From Castellaniella sp049651205 (GTDB taxonomy: Bacteria; Pseudomonadota; Gammaproteobacteria; Burkholderiales; Burkholderiaceae_B), in NCBI RefSeq assembly GCF_049651205.1, contig NZ_JBASBR010000004.1:372001-436000 (forward strand): a stretch of 64,000 bases of DNA, read 5' to 3'. The number at the start of each line of letters is the position of its first letter. Within the stretch, counting starts at the first letter, position 1. A program made the translations under genes and the position numbers. Below are positions 7,519 to 16,394 of this stretch, piece by piece. The notes below the pieces were generated by a model, which was given only the letters and a program-made list of their open reading frames with translations, was not told where the DNA came from and did not search any database.

Positions 7519-7941
7519 ATGGAATGCACCCTAGACTGGCAAGGCCCTGGCAGCATGCTGTTTATCTCCAAAACCGGCAGCGGCCATGTGTTGGCAATGG
7601 ATGGCGCCCCCGAGGGGGGCGGCCAGAACCTGGCGGCTCGCCCCATGGAAACTGTACTGACAGGTGCAGGTGGGTGCGCCGCCTACGATGTCGTGTTAAT
7701 CCTCAAACGAGGCCGCCATGCCATCACGGGCTGCAGGGTTAAACTCACTGCCGAGCGTGCGGAAACCGAGCCAAAAGTTTTTACGGCAATCCACTTTGCG
7801 TTTCAGGTTACCGGCAAAGACCTGCCGCAATCGGCTGTAGAGCGCGCCGTCGAACTCTCCCATACCAAGTATTGCTCGGCTGTCGCCATGCTCGAAAAAA
7901 CTGCCCGCATCACGCACTCGGTGGAAATCCTGGCTGCCTGA
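7519..7941 (+). CDS. OsmC/Ohr family protein (YhfA-like)
   Basis: The 140-residue protein has the OsmC fold signature: an N-terminal beta meander, then RPMETVLTGAGGCAAYDV with the first cysteine, and a second cysteine in LSHTKYCSAVAML. In OsmC and Ohr these cysteines reduce organic hydroperoxides; the YhfA subgroup keeps them but its substrate is unclear. The frame is open far upstream, but the ATG at 7519 gives the normal family length. It is divergent from the ccoN operon across a gap of roughly 200 bases and lies about 80 bases upstream of thyA on the same strand. Confidence 0.82.
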   Translation: MECTLDWQGPGSMLFISKTGSGHVLAMDGAPEGGGQNLAARPMETVLTGAGGCAAYDVVLILKRGRHAITGCRVKLTAERAETEPKVFTAIHFAFQVTGKDLPQSAVERAVELSHTKYCSAVAMLEKTARITHSVEILAA

Positions 7942-8020
7942 GCCTTTATCCACAAAAAGGCAAACGGACATGGCATTTTTCTGGATGTCGGGAGCACTGC
8001 CGGAACAATTGGATGTAAGT

Positions 8021-8854
8021 ATGAAGCAATACCTCGAACTTCTTCAAGATATTCTCGACAACGGCGTGGCCAAGGGCGACCGCACCGGCACCGGCACCAC
8101 TTCGGTGTTCGGCCGCCAGCTGCGGCACAATCTGGCCAACGGGTTTCCGCTGCTCACCACAAAAAAGTTGCACTTTAAGAGCATCGCCAACGAACTTATC
8201 TGGTTTCTCAGTGGCAACACCAATGTCTCATGGCTGCAGGCGCATGGTGTCAGCATCTGGAACGAGTGGGCCACCGAAGACAACGAGCTGGGCCCCGTGT
8301 ACGGAAAGCAATGGACGGCATGGCCCACCAAAGACGGCGGCACCATCAATCAGATTGATTATGTGGTGAACACTCTAAAAAACAATCCCGATAGCCGCCG
8401 CATTCTGTTTCATGGCTGGAATCCCGAATACCTGCCGGACGAAAAAATCAGCCCCCAGGAAAACGCCCGGCAAGGCCGGATGGCCTTGCCGCCCTGCCAT
8501 CTGCTGTATCAGTTTTATGTTGCAGAAGGCAAATTATCAGCGCTGCTTTACATCAGAAGCTCGGACAGCTTCTTGGGATTGCCGTACAACATCGCCTCGC
8601 TGGCTTTGCTGACACACATGCTGGCCCAACAATGCAATCTTGAGCCGCACGAAATCGTGGTCAGCCTGGGCGACCTGCATGCCTACTCCAACCACACAGA
8701 GCAGATCCACATGCAGCTGCAACGCAGTCCACGCACACTGCCCGCGCTGCGCATCAAGCGCAAACCAGACTCGATCTACGACTATGCGTTTGAAGACTTC
8801 GAGATCGTTGACTACAACCCATATCCGGGCATCTCTGCGCCTATTGCAGTCTAG
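8021..8854 (+). CDS. thyA: Thymidylate synthase
   Basis: The 277-residue protein makes dTMP from dUMP using methylene-tetrahydrofolate. Landmarks are RTGTGT near residue 21 (phosphate-binding Arg), the catalytic Cys159 in ALPPCH, RSSDSFLGLPYNIAS, and LGDLHAYSNH. E. coli ThyA has RSCD where this has RSSD, a common and harmless difference. The start at 8021 removes a 17-residue extension that the family lacks. Folate-pathway partners such as folA are not adjacent. Its stop TAG shares the CTAG palindrome with the stop of the convergent CitE-like gene. Confidence 0.95.
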   Translation: MKQYLELLQDILDNGVAKGDRTGTGTTSVFGRQLRHNLANGFPLLTTKKLHFKSIANELIWFLSGNTNVSWLQAHGVSIWNEWATEDNELGPVYGKQWTAWPTKDGGTINQIDYVVNTLKNNPDSRRILFHGWNPEYLPDEKISPQENARQGRMALPPCHLLYQFYVAEGKLSALLYIRSSDSFLGLPYNIASLALLTHMLAQQCNLEPHEIVVSLGDLHAYSNHTEQIHMQLQRSPRTLPALRIKRKPDSIYDYAFEDFEIVDYNPYPGISAPIAV

Positions 8855-9681
8855 AGACCAGAGCCCCCCACGCGTTGCAAGATGCGACGGGCACCTTCAA
8901 TGACCGGCAGATCGACCATACGGCCATCCAGCCGGAAGGCGTACTCGCCGGTTTTCTCGGCGTGATCCAACACGCGCCGGGCCCAGTCGAGTTCTTCAGG
9001 CAGGGGCTGATATACCTGATGCACCATCTCTACTTGCTTGGGGTGGATGCACAGCTTGCCGCCGTAACCCATATCCCGTGCCAGCGTCGCTGATTGCCGT
9101 AAACCATCAAGGTCGGAGAAATCGGCAAAGACCGTGTCAATAGGATCGTCCAGGCCATGCATGCGACTGGCCTGCAGCACCTGAAAACGCACCTGATCCA
9201 GAACCTTCCCGGCCCCTTCGGTGTGTGGCCGAGTACCAAACTCGACCATCAAATCAAGAATGCCGAAGGTAAGACGCACCACACCGTTGGCCTCGGCAAT
9301 TTTATCGAGCATCCGCAGACCCTGGGCAGACTCGATCACCGGGATCAGTGGCTTACCGGCCCCCGACACCTGATACACGTGATCGGCGGCCTGTGCCTTG
9401 GGCAGCATAATGCCCACCACAGACGGCAAGGAGCGGCACAGTGCGAGGTCGTCTTCAAACCAACGGGTTGTGCCGTCGTTGATACGTACCCAGACATGAT
9501 CTTGCGGCGACTGTTGCGCATGGCGCGCCAGGGCCTCACGCGCCGCTTCTTTGGCGTCGGGTGCCACGGAGTCTTCGAGATCCACGATCACCGCATCCGC
9601 ACCACTGGCGATGGCCTTGGAAAAACGCTCGGGGCGATTGCCCGGCACAAAAAGCGCAGAGCGCATCAAAGTTTCTTGCAT
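8851..9681 (-). CDS. CitE-like CoA-ester lyase (HpcH/HpaI family)
   Basis: The 276-residue protein is a CitE-type TIM barrel. RSALFVPGNRPERF is the CoA-binding N-terminus, VIVDLEDSV carries acidic active-site residues, and IPVIESAQGL carries the second metal-binding Glu. KLCIHPKQV is the usual C-terminal signature. Relatives split citryl-, citramalyl- or malyl-CoA or hydrolyse malyl-CoA. No citDF genes are present, so a citrate lyase subunit is unlikely. It lies 27 bases after a class I fumarase gene, which follows an enoyl-CoA hydratase gene, so a citramalyl-CoA or malyl-CoA lyase is plausible but unproven. Confidence 0.83.
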   Translation of the reverse strand: MQETLMRSALFVPGNRPERFSKAIASGADAVIVDLEDSVAPDAKEAAREALARHAQQSPQDHVWVRINDGTTRWFEDDLALCRSLPSVVGIMLPKAQAADHVYQVSGAGKPLIPVIESAQGLRMLDKIAEANGVVRLTFGILDLMVEFGTRPHTEGAGKVLDQVRFQVLQASRMHGLDDPIDTVFADFSDLDGLRQSATLARDMGYGGKLCIHPKQVEMVHQVYQPLPEELDWARRVLDHAEKTGEYAFRLDGRMVDLPVIEGARRILQRVGGSGL

Positions 9682-9708
9682 GGTGTATCCCCCTTTAAAC
9701 CAGGTCGA

Positions 9709-11232
9709 TCAAGCCTTGGCAGCCACCCGCCGCGCAGCAATGCGTTGCTGCCACTCTTTGGGGCCGGTGGTGTGCACGGCACTGCCGCGCGCATCTACGG
9801 CTACCGTAACCGGCATGTCCTGCACACGGAACTCATAGATGGCCTCCATGCCGAGGTCTTCGAAGCCCACCACACGGGCTTCCCGAATGGCCTTGGACAC
9901 CAAATAGGCGGAACCGCCCACCGCCATCAGATAAGCAGACTGATGCCTGCGGATGGCTTCAATGGCCTCCGGGCCACGTTCGGCTTTGCCAATCATGGCC
10001 AGCAGGCCGGTTTGCCCCAACATCATCTCGGTAAAGGCGTCCATCCGGGTAGATGTGGTGGGGCCGGCTGGCCCCACGACCTCGTCACGCACCGGGCTGA
10101 CGGGCCCCACGTAATAGATGACTCGGCCAGCAAAATCAACCGGCAGGGATTCGCCTCGGGCCAGCATGTCCTGAATACGCTTGTGCGCTGCATCGCGGCC
10201 CGTGAGGATATGCCCGGACAGCAAGAGGCGCTCGCCGGGCTTCCAGGTGGCAACCTCTTGGGGCGTGAGCGTATCGAGATTAACCTGACGAGAGGCTTTG
10301 TAATCAGGTGTCCAGTGCACATCCGGCCACTCGGACAGTGGTGGGGGTGGAAGATCAGCCGGACCTGAACCATCCAGCACAAAATGCACGTGGCGCGTCG
10401 CCGCACAGTTGGGGATCATGGCCACGGGTTTGGATGCTGCGTGAGTGGCTGCCGTCTGGATCTTGACATCAAGTACGGTGGTAAGGCCGCCCAGGCCCTG
10501 GGCTCCAATCCCCAGGGCATTGACCTTCTGATAGAGCTCGATACGCAGTTCTTCGAGTTTGTTTTGTGGCCCGCGCTGAAGCAGCTCATACATGTTGATG
10601 TCCTGCATCAAAGACTGCTTGGCCATCAGCATGGCTTTTTCGGCCGTGCCACCCACCCCGATACCGAGCATGCCGGGCGGGCACCACCCTGCTCCCATTG
10701 TGGGCACGGTTTTCAGCACCCAATCCACCACCGAATCGTTGGGATTGAGCATGACAAACTTACTTTTGTTTTCTGAGCCACCGCCCTTGGCTGCCACCTG
10801 GATATCCACGGTGTTGCCTGGTACAAGCTCTACCTGCAAAACACAGGGGGTGTTGTCCCGCGTGTTGCGGCGGGTAAACAGGGGGTCATCGAGAATGGAC
10901 GCCCGCAAGGGGTTGTCGGGATTGGTGTAGCCACGCCGCACGCCTTCGTCGCACAGAGCCTGCAAGCTTTGCTGCGTATCAAAGCGGACATCCATGCCGA
11001 TTTTCATGAAGACGTTGACGATGCCGGTGTCCTGGCAAATGGGCCGGTGGCCTTCGGCGCACAGACGCGAATTGGTGAGGATCTGGGCAATGGCATCGCG
11101 CGCCGCCGGGCTTTCTTCAAGCTCGTAGGCTCGCGCCAAGTGATGAATGTAATCCAAAGGATGATAGATGCTGATGAACTGAACAGCATCTTCAATTGAC
11201 TGGATCAGGTCGTCTTCGGAGATGGTGGTCAT
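9709..11232 (-). CDS. fumA: Class I fumarate hydratase (iron-sulfur, O2-sensitive type)
   Basis: The 507-residue protein combines the alpha and beta halves of class I fumarases. ICQDTG, KGGGSENKS and GLGGLTTVLDV belong to the N-terminal part. GHILTGRDAAHKRI and YYVGP belong to the C-terminal part. Three conserved cysteines (in RPICQDTG, GWCPPG and PNCAATRH) would hold a 4Fe-4S cluster. It interconverts fumarate and malate; many homologues also hydrate mesaconate to citramalate. Its start overlaps the stop of the enoyl-CoA hydratase gene by one base, and the CitE-like gene follows, which makes the mesaconate activity worth considering here. Confidence 0.93.
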   Translation of the reverse strand: MTTISEDDLIQSIEDAVQFISIYHPLDYIHHLARAYELEESPAARDAIAQILTNSRLCAEGHRPICQDTGIVNVFMKIGMDVRFDTQQSLQALCDEGVRRGYTNPDNPLRASILDDPLFTRRNTRDNTPCVLQVELVPGNTVDIQVAAKGGGSENKSKFVMLNPNDSVVDWVLKTVPTMGAGWCPPGMLGIGVGGTAEKAMLMAKQSLMQDINMYELLQRGPQNKLEELRIELYQKVNALGIGAQGLGGLTTVLDVKIQTAATHAASKPVAMIPNCAATRHVHFVLDGSGPADLPPPPLSEWPDVHWTPDYKASRQVNLDTLTPQEVATWKPGERLLLSGHILTGRDAAHKRIQDMLARGESLPVDFAGRVIYYVGPVSPVRDEVVGPAGPTTSTRMDAFTEMMLGQTGLLAMIGKAERGPEAIEAIRRHQSAYLMAVGGSAYLVSKAIREARVVGFEDLGMEAIYEFRVQDMPVTVAVDARGSAVHTTGPKEWQQRIAARRVAAKA

Positions 11233-11999
11233 TATTTTCCTTTCCAGACAGGTGCACGTTTTTCAGCAAAGGCAGTTGCTCCTTCGTGGGCATCCTGGGA
11301 ACTGAAGATATGCGCAATGCGTGGCCGCTGAAGATCAAACATGTCCTCGGGACGCCAGTTGCGCGATTGCGAGATGATGGCCTTGGCGGTTTGCACGGCC
11401 AGCGGGCCATTGGCAGCAATGGTGCGGGCCATGGCCAGCGCGGATTCAAGTGCCTGTCCCGGCTGGGCCAGGCGGTTCACCAACCCCAGTTGGTGCAATC
11501 GGCCAGCATCCAGGAAATCACCCGTCAGTACCGCCTCCATGGCCACATGATAAGGAATGCGTGCGGGCAGGCGCAACATACCACCAGACCCAGGCACCAG
11601 ACCGCGTTTGACCTCAGGAACCCCAAATCTGGCGTCTTCAGCGGCAACGATCAGGTCGCAGGCAAGGGCGAGTTCGCAACCACCCGCCAGTGCGTAGCCT
11701 TCGACCGCGGCGATAAGCGGCTTTTTGGGCGGGCGCTCACACAAGCCGCCAAAGCCCCGATTGCCGACATAGGGCCGCTGTCCGGTGGCCGCAAATGCCT
11801 TGAGATCCATGCCCGAGCAGAAATGCCCGCCCGCGCCGGTGAGAATACCCAGACGCAAATCAGGATCGGCATCCAACTGATCAAGCCCAGCCGCCAGGGC
11901 CTGGGCTACCTCGAGATTGACTGCATTGCGGGCATGTGGACGATTCAGGCGCAGGATCAAAATCCCATCTTGTTGCTGCACCTCGAGGCACTCGCTCAT
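11232..11999 (-). CDS. Enoyl-CoA hydratase/isomerase family protein
   Basis: The 255-residue crotonase-fold protein has the oxyanion-hole segments GHFCSGMDLKAF and GYALAGGCELALACDL and the active-site region FGVPEVKRGLVPGSGG. The catalytic Glu of the second position is kept in FGVPEV. The start at 11999 gives the standard length; the open frame extends 38 residues further, across the glyQ promoter region, and is probably not coding there. It is the first gene of a run with fumA (1-base overlap) and the CitE-like gene. The acyl substrate is unknown. It is divergent from glyQ. Confidence 0.87.
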   Translation of the reverse strand: MSECLEVQQQDGILILRLNRPHARNAVNLEVAQALAAGLDQLDADPDLRLGILTGAGGHFCSGMDLKAFAATGQRPYVGNRGFGGLCERPPKKPLIAAVEGYALAGGCELALACDLIVAAEDARFGVPEVKRGLVPGSGGMLRLPARIPYHVAMEAVLTGDFLDAGRLHQLGLVNRLAQPGQALESALAMARTIAANGPLAVQTAKAIISQSRNWRPEDMFDLQRPRIAHIFSSQDAHEGATAFAEKRAPVWKGK

Positions 12000-12095
12000 G
12001 TGTTCTCCGACAAAGTGGATAAAATGGTCGTTTTGGGCGCAGCCAGCACTGTACCCGAGTTTCAGACAGAACCTTTGCGGATACCCCGCCACGCC

Positions 12096-12989
12096 ATGCT
12101 TACATTCCAACAACTTATTTTATCCCTCCAGCAATACTGGGACAGGCAGGGCTGCACCCTGCTGCAGCCGTACGACATGGAAGTCGGGGCCGGTACTTCA
12201 CACACCGCCACCTTTTTGCGGGCCATTGGCCCCGAACCCTGGCGCGCTGCCTACGTGCAGCCGTCACGCCGTCCAAAAGACGGCCGCTACGGCGACAATC
12301 CCAACCGTCTGCAACATTATTACCAGTTCCAGGTCGTGCTCAAGCCTGCTCCCCTCGACATCATCGATCTATACCTGGGCTCTTTGCGGGCATTGGGCAT
12401 CGATCCCCAGCAGCACGACATCCGCTTTGTAGAAGACGATTGGGAAAACCCCACCCTGGGCGCCTGGGGGCTGGGCTGGGAGGTCTGGCTCAACGGAATG
12501 GAAGTCACGCAATTCACGTACTTCCAGCAAGTAGGCGGGCTGGACTGCAACCCGACCATGGGCGAGATCACCTACGGGCTTGAGCGCCTGGCCATGTATC
12601 TGCAAGGGGTTGAGTCTGTCTATGATCTGGTCTGGACACAGGCACCCGACGGGCGTTGCGTGTACTACCGCGACGTGTTTCACCAAAACGAGGTCGAGCA
12701 ATCCACCTACAACTTCGAATACGCCGCGACACCCATGCTGTTTTCTCATTTCAACGATTACGAATCCGAGGCCAAACGTCTGATCGAAGTGCCACTGGCC
12801 CTGCCGGCCTACGAGGCCACGCTCAAGGCGGCTCACACATTTAATCTGCTGGATGCCCGCGGTGCCATCAGCGTCACCGAACGCGCCACCTATATCGGCC
12901 GTATCCGGGTACTGTCCCGCGCGGTGGCCCAGGCGTACTTTGATTCGCGCGAACGGCTTGGGTTTCCCATGCTGGAGGCACAGGCATGA
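12096..12989 (+). CDS. glyQ: Glycyl-tRNA synthetase alpha subunit
   Basis: The 297-residue class II subunit carries the adenylation site of the bacterial tetrameric glycyl-tRNA synthetase. It starts LTFQQLILSLQQYW and contains CTLLQPYDMEVGAGT, YVQPSRRPKDGRYG and FVEDDWENPTLGAWGLGWEVW, all hallmarks of GlyQ. The frame is open back to 11196, but the ATG at 12096 gives the family length and lies clear of the divergent hydratase gene. Its stop overlaps the glyS start (ATGA at 12986-12989). It heads an operon running to at least 17295. Confidence 0.96.
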   Translation: MLTFQQLILSLQQYWDRQGCTLLQPYDMEVGAGTSHTATFLRAIGPEPWRAAYVQPSRRPKDGRYGDNPNRLQHYYQFQVVLKPAPLDIIDLYLGSLRALGIDPQQHDIRFVEDDWENPTLGAWGLGWEVWLNGMEVTQFTYFQQVGGLDCNPTMGEITYGLERLAMYLQGVESVYDLVWTQAPDGRCVYYRDVFHQNEVEQSTYNFEYAATPMLFSHFNDYESEAKRLIEVPLALPAYEATLKAAHTFNLLDARGAISVTERATYIGRIRVLSRAVAQAYFDSRERLGFPMLEAQA

Positions 12990-15118
12990 GCACCCGCGAC
13001 CTGATCCTCGAGCTGCTTACCGAAGAGCTCCCCCCAAAAGCGCTCGACGCCTTGGGCCAATCCTTTGCCGACAGCGTGCACAAAGTACTCAAGCAGCATC
13101 ATCTGTTGGCTGCAGACTGCAGCTTTCAGGCCTATGCCACGCCTCGGCGGCTGGCCATCCACCTGAGCGCCGTGCTGGAACACGCCCCTGACCAGGCTTA
13201 CACCGAAAAACTGATGCCCGCCAGCATCGGCCTGGACGCCCAGGGTGCCGCGAGCCCGGCACTGCTTAAAAAGCTGCAGGCCAAGAATCTGGCTCACCTG
13301 AGCCCCTCCGATCTCATCTCCCGCCACGACGGCAAGCAGGACATCCTGTACGCTGAAGGCACTGCCCCCGGCTCCTCTCTGGCCGATGGGCTGCAGCTGG
13401 CGCTGGATTACGCCGTCACGCACTTGCCGATCCCCAAGATGATGCAATATCAGCTGGCAGACGGACACACCAGCGTCAAGTTTGTACGCCCCGCGCATCA
13501 TTTGCTGGCCCTTTTTGGCGATACCGTTGTGCCTGTTCAGGCACTGGGGCTGCAGGCCGACCGCATCACACGCGGACACCGGTTTTTGTGCCAGGAACCA
13601 CTCAGCATTGCATCGGCAGACACCTGGGCACAGACACTACAGACGCAGGGCTACGTGATCCCCGGGTTTGCACAGCGGCGCGCCCGTATCGCCACGCAGC
13701 TGGCTGAATCCTCTGCCCAAATGAGCGCCACTATCGGACAATCTCCCGAAGCGGAGGCGCTGCTCGACGAGGTGACGGCTTTGGTCGAATGGCCCACCGT
13801 ATACGTGGGCGAATTCGACGAAGGCTTTCTGGCTGTACCGCCAGAATGCCTGATCCTGACCATGCGTCTCAATCAAAAATATTTTCCCTTGTTTGATCCG
13901 GCCACAAACGCACTGACACATCGTTTCTTGATCGTCAGCAACATGCAGCCGGCAGATCCTTCGCATATCATCCAGGGCAACCAGCGCGTGGTGCGCCCAC
14001 GCCTGGCCGACGCACAGTTTTTCTATCAGACCGATCTCAAAACACCTCTGGTCGACCGCGTGGCCGACTTGGCCCATAGCGTCTACCACAACAAACTGGG
14101 CACCCAGCTGCAACGCACCGAGCGTGTGCGCAAGCTGGCACGCTGGCTGGCGCCGCTGCTGGGCGGCGCACCCCTGGTGGCTGCCAAAGCTGCCATGCTG
14201 GCCCATGCCGACCTCGGCACCCAGATGGTGGGCGAGTTTCCAGAACTGCAGGGCATCATGGGTTCGTACTATGCCGCCCACGACGGAGAACTCCCCGAGC
14301 TTGTCCTGGCCCTGCGCAATCAGTACCAGATCCGCCTGGATCAGCCGGTATCCGCCGAGACACTGACGGCAGCCGTGTTGTTTATGGCAGAACGGGCCGA
14401 AACCCTGGTGGGCATCTGGGGGATCGGGCTGGCCCCCACCGGAGAGCGCGACCCCTACGGCCTGCGCCGCGCTGCGCTGGGCCTGATCAGCGCCTACGAG
14501 CAGCTCACCGCCGGCGGCTATCTGCGCGCCAGCGAAGACAGCCCCGCCCGCCTGGCCGCCCTGCTGGATGAAACCGCAGCAGGCTTTGCCCCGGGCATGC
14601 TGGCTGCCGGCACCGTCCCGGCCGTACTCGAATTCATCTACGAGCGTTACCGCAACCAGTTAGTCACGCATGCAGACCGCACCGCTGTGGATGCCGTCCT
14701 GGCCCTGCACCCGCCGCTGCATCAGGTTTCTGCCCGTGTCCAGGCCTGCATGGCCTTTGGCAACCTGCCCGAGGCCACCGCCCTGGCAGCCGCCAACAAG
14801 CGCGTCAGCAACCTGCTTAAGAAAGCAGATGGCACCTTGCCGGAATTTGATCCAGGCTTGCTGCGAGAACCTGCCGAACAGCAATTGGCGCAAACCATTC
14901 AGCAGCTGGCTCCGCAGGCTCAGGCACAACTTGCTGCCGGCAATTTTGCCGCTGGCATGGCGGTGCTAGCCCAGGCCCGTGGCCCTGTCGATCAATTCTT
15001 TACGGATGTCATGGTGATGGCCGAAGACACCGCGTTACGCAACAATCGCCTGGCCTTGCTCAAATCCCTGCACGGTCTGATGAACGAAGTCGCCGATCTC
15101 TCCAGGCTGGCACAGTGA
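12986..15118 (+). CDS. glyS: Glycyl-tRNA synthetase beta subunit
   Basis: This 710-residue subunit binds tRNA-Gly and partners GlyQ. The N-terminal LILELLTEELPPKAL, the IGQSPEAEALLDEV and RLNQKYFPLFD segments, and VADLAHSVYHNKLGTQLQRTERV are characteristic. The C-terminal region has the anticodon-binding helices ending in DVMVMAEDTALRNNRLALL. Length is close to that of E. coli GlyS (689). It overlaps glyQ by 4 bases and its TGA overlaps the GTG start of gmhB, so translation of the run is coupled. Confidence 0.96.
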   Translation: MSTRDLILELLTEELPPKALDALGQSFADSVHKVLKQHHLLAADCSFQAYATPRRLAIHLSAVLEHAPDQAYTEKLMPASIGLDAQGAASPALLKKLQAKNLAHLSPSDLISRHDGKQDILYAEGTAPGSSLADGLQLALDYAVTHLPIPKMMQYQLADGHTSVKFVRPAHHLLALFGDTVVPVQALGLQADRITRGHRFLCQEPLSIASADTWAQTLQTQGYVIPGFAQRRARIATQLAESSAQMSATIGQSPEAEALLDEVTALVEWPTVYVGEFDEGFLAVPPECLILTMRLNQKYFPLFDPATNALTHRFLIVSNMQPADPSHIIQGNQRVVRPRLADAQFFYQTDLKTPLVDRVADLAHSVYHNKLGTQLQRTERVRKLARWLAPLLGGAPLVAAKAAMLAHADLGTQMVGEFPELQGIMGSYYAAHDGELPELVLALRNQYQIRLDQPVSAETLTAAVLFMAERAETLVGIWGIGLAPTGERDPYGLRRAALGLISAYEQLTAGGYLRASEDSPARLAALLDETAAGFAPGMLAAGTVPAVLEFIYERYRNQLVTHADRTAVDAVLALHPPLHQVSARVQACMAFGNLPEATALAAANKRVSNLLKKADGTLPEFDPGLLREPAEQQLAQTIQQLAPQAQAQLAAGNFAAGMAVLAQARGPVDQFFTDVMVMAEDTALRNNRLALLKSLHGLMNEVADLSRLAQ

Positions 15119-15669
15119 AGCTCATCATTCTCGACCGCGACGGCGTCATCAATCACGATAGTGACGCCTTCATCAAATCGCCCGACGAATGGATCCCCAT
15201 TCCCGGCAGTCTCGAGGCCATTGGCCGCCTCAGCCACGCCGGCTGGTATGTGGCAGTGGCCAGCAACCAATCGGGCATTGCACGCGGGCTTTTTTCCATG
15301 GAAACCCTGGGAACCATCCACGACCGCATGCGTCAAGCCGTGGCAGAAGCGGGTGGCCGCATCGACGCCATCTTCTTTTGCCCGCACGGCCCAGAAGACG
15401 GCTGCACTTGCCGCAAGCCCAAAGCGGGCATGCTGCACGATATCGCCCGGCGCCTGGATGTCTCTTTAAGCGAGGTTCCCTTGGTGGGCGACAGCCTGCG
15501 AGACCTGCAAGCGGCAGCCAGTGCAGGTTGCCACCCGTATCTAGTGCTTACCGGTAAAGGACGAGCCACCTGGAATCAATCCGGCACCAGTGGAGAGCTG
15601 CCTGCCGGCACCGAAGTACACGACGACCTGGCCGCGGTGGCCGATGCCTTGCTAAAGACCCAGTCATGA
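15115..15669 (+). CDS. gmhB: D-glycero-beta-D-manno-heptose 1,7-bisphosphate 7-phosphatase
   Basis: The 184-residue HAD phosphatase begins with the nucleophile motif LDRDGVIN. It has ASNQSGIARG as motif II, a Cys/His zinc-binding insert (CPHGPEDGCTCRKPK) typical of GmhB, and VGDSLRDLQAA as the acidic motif IV. It removes the 7-phosphate in the ADP-heptose pathway for lipopolysaccharide inner core. It starts with GTG overlapping the glyS stop (GTGA). Synteny glyQ-glyS-gmhB-plsC is recalled as common in Burkholderiales. Confidence 0.93.
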   Translation: MKLIILDRDGVINHDSDAFIKSPDEWIPIPGSLEAIGRLSHAGWYVAVASNQSGIARGLFSMETLGTIHDRMRQAVAEAGGRIDAIFFCPHGPEDGCTCRKPKAGMLHDIARRLDVSLSEVPLVGDSLRDLQAAASAGCHPYLVLTGKGRATWNQSGTSGELPAGTEVHDDLAAVADALLKTQS

Positions 15670-16394
15670 CGTTTTTGAGATCCACCCTTTATATGGCCTT
15701 TTTGGTCATCACCGTGATCCCCTATGCCCTGTGCTGTGTGCTTTGGGCCCCACTACCCCTGACATGGCGCTACCGCCTGACGCTGGGCTGGCCACGGCTG
15801 GCCCTGTGGGGCGCGCGCTGGATCCTTGGCATCCGCTATCAGGTGCGCGGCACGGAGCACCTGCCCAAAGAAGGCCCGGCCATTATTTTGTCCAAGCACC
15901 AGTCCGCCTGGGAAACCCTTTATTTCGCGGTCAAACTGCCACGCGACGTGGTGTTTGTGTACAAGAAAGAACTACACCATGTGCCGTTTTTTGGCTGGAG
16001 CCTAGCACTGCTCAGCATGATCCCGATCAACCGGGCCAAGGGGCGTGAAGCCTTCGAACAAGTTGTACGCATTGGCAGCCAGCGCCTCAAAGAAGGTCGT
16101 TGGCCTGTGCTGTTTCCCGAAGGCACGCGTGTCGCCCCCGGCGAGGTGGGCCGCTACAAACAGGGCGGCACGATGCTGGCATGCAAGACAGGCGTTCCGG
16201 TGATACCGGTGGCACACAATGCAGGAGAACGCTGGCCGCGCAATGCGTTTATCAAGACGCCAGGCATGGTTACGGTCTCCTTTGGGCCAGCCATCGACCC
16301 CAAAGGCTATAACCCGGTAACCCTGAATAACGCAGTTCGTGACTGGATAGAAGCCGAAATGCGGCAGCTCAATCCAGAGCGCTATGACCACTGA
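15666..16394 (+). CDS. plsC: 1-acyl-sn-glycerol-3-phosphate acyltransferase
   Basis: The 242-residue membrane-associated acyltransferase has an N-terminal hydrophobic segment and the PlsC blocks: SKHQSAWET, MIPINRAKG, LFPEGTRVAPGE and VPVIPVAHNAG. The first block reads H-x4-E rather than the textbook H-x4-D, a variant seen in this betaproteobacterial subgroup. It makes phosphatidic acid from lysophosphatidic acid at the inner membrane. It starts inside the gmhB stop (ATGA) and overlaps the following metallopeptidase gene by 11 bases. Confidence 0.9.
   Translation: MTFLRSTLYMAFLVITVIPYALCCVLWAPLPLTWRYRLTLGWPRLALWGARWILGIRYQVRGTEHLPKEGPAIILSKHQSAWETLYFAVKLPRDVVFVYKKELHHVPFFGWSLALLSMIPINRAKGREAFEQVVRIGSQRLKEGRWPVLFPEGTRVAPGEVGRYKQGGTMLACKTGVPVIPVAHNAGERWPRNAFIKTPGMVTVSFGPAIDPKGYNPVTLNNAVRDWIEAEMRQLNPERYDH

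Noticed and set aside
11196..12095. N-terminal extension of glyQ by 300 codons
   Set aside because: The extra sequence is antisense to the enoyl-CoA hydratase gene and GlyQ has a fixed family length.
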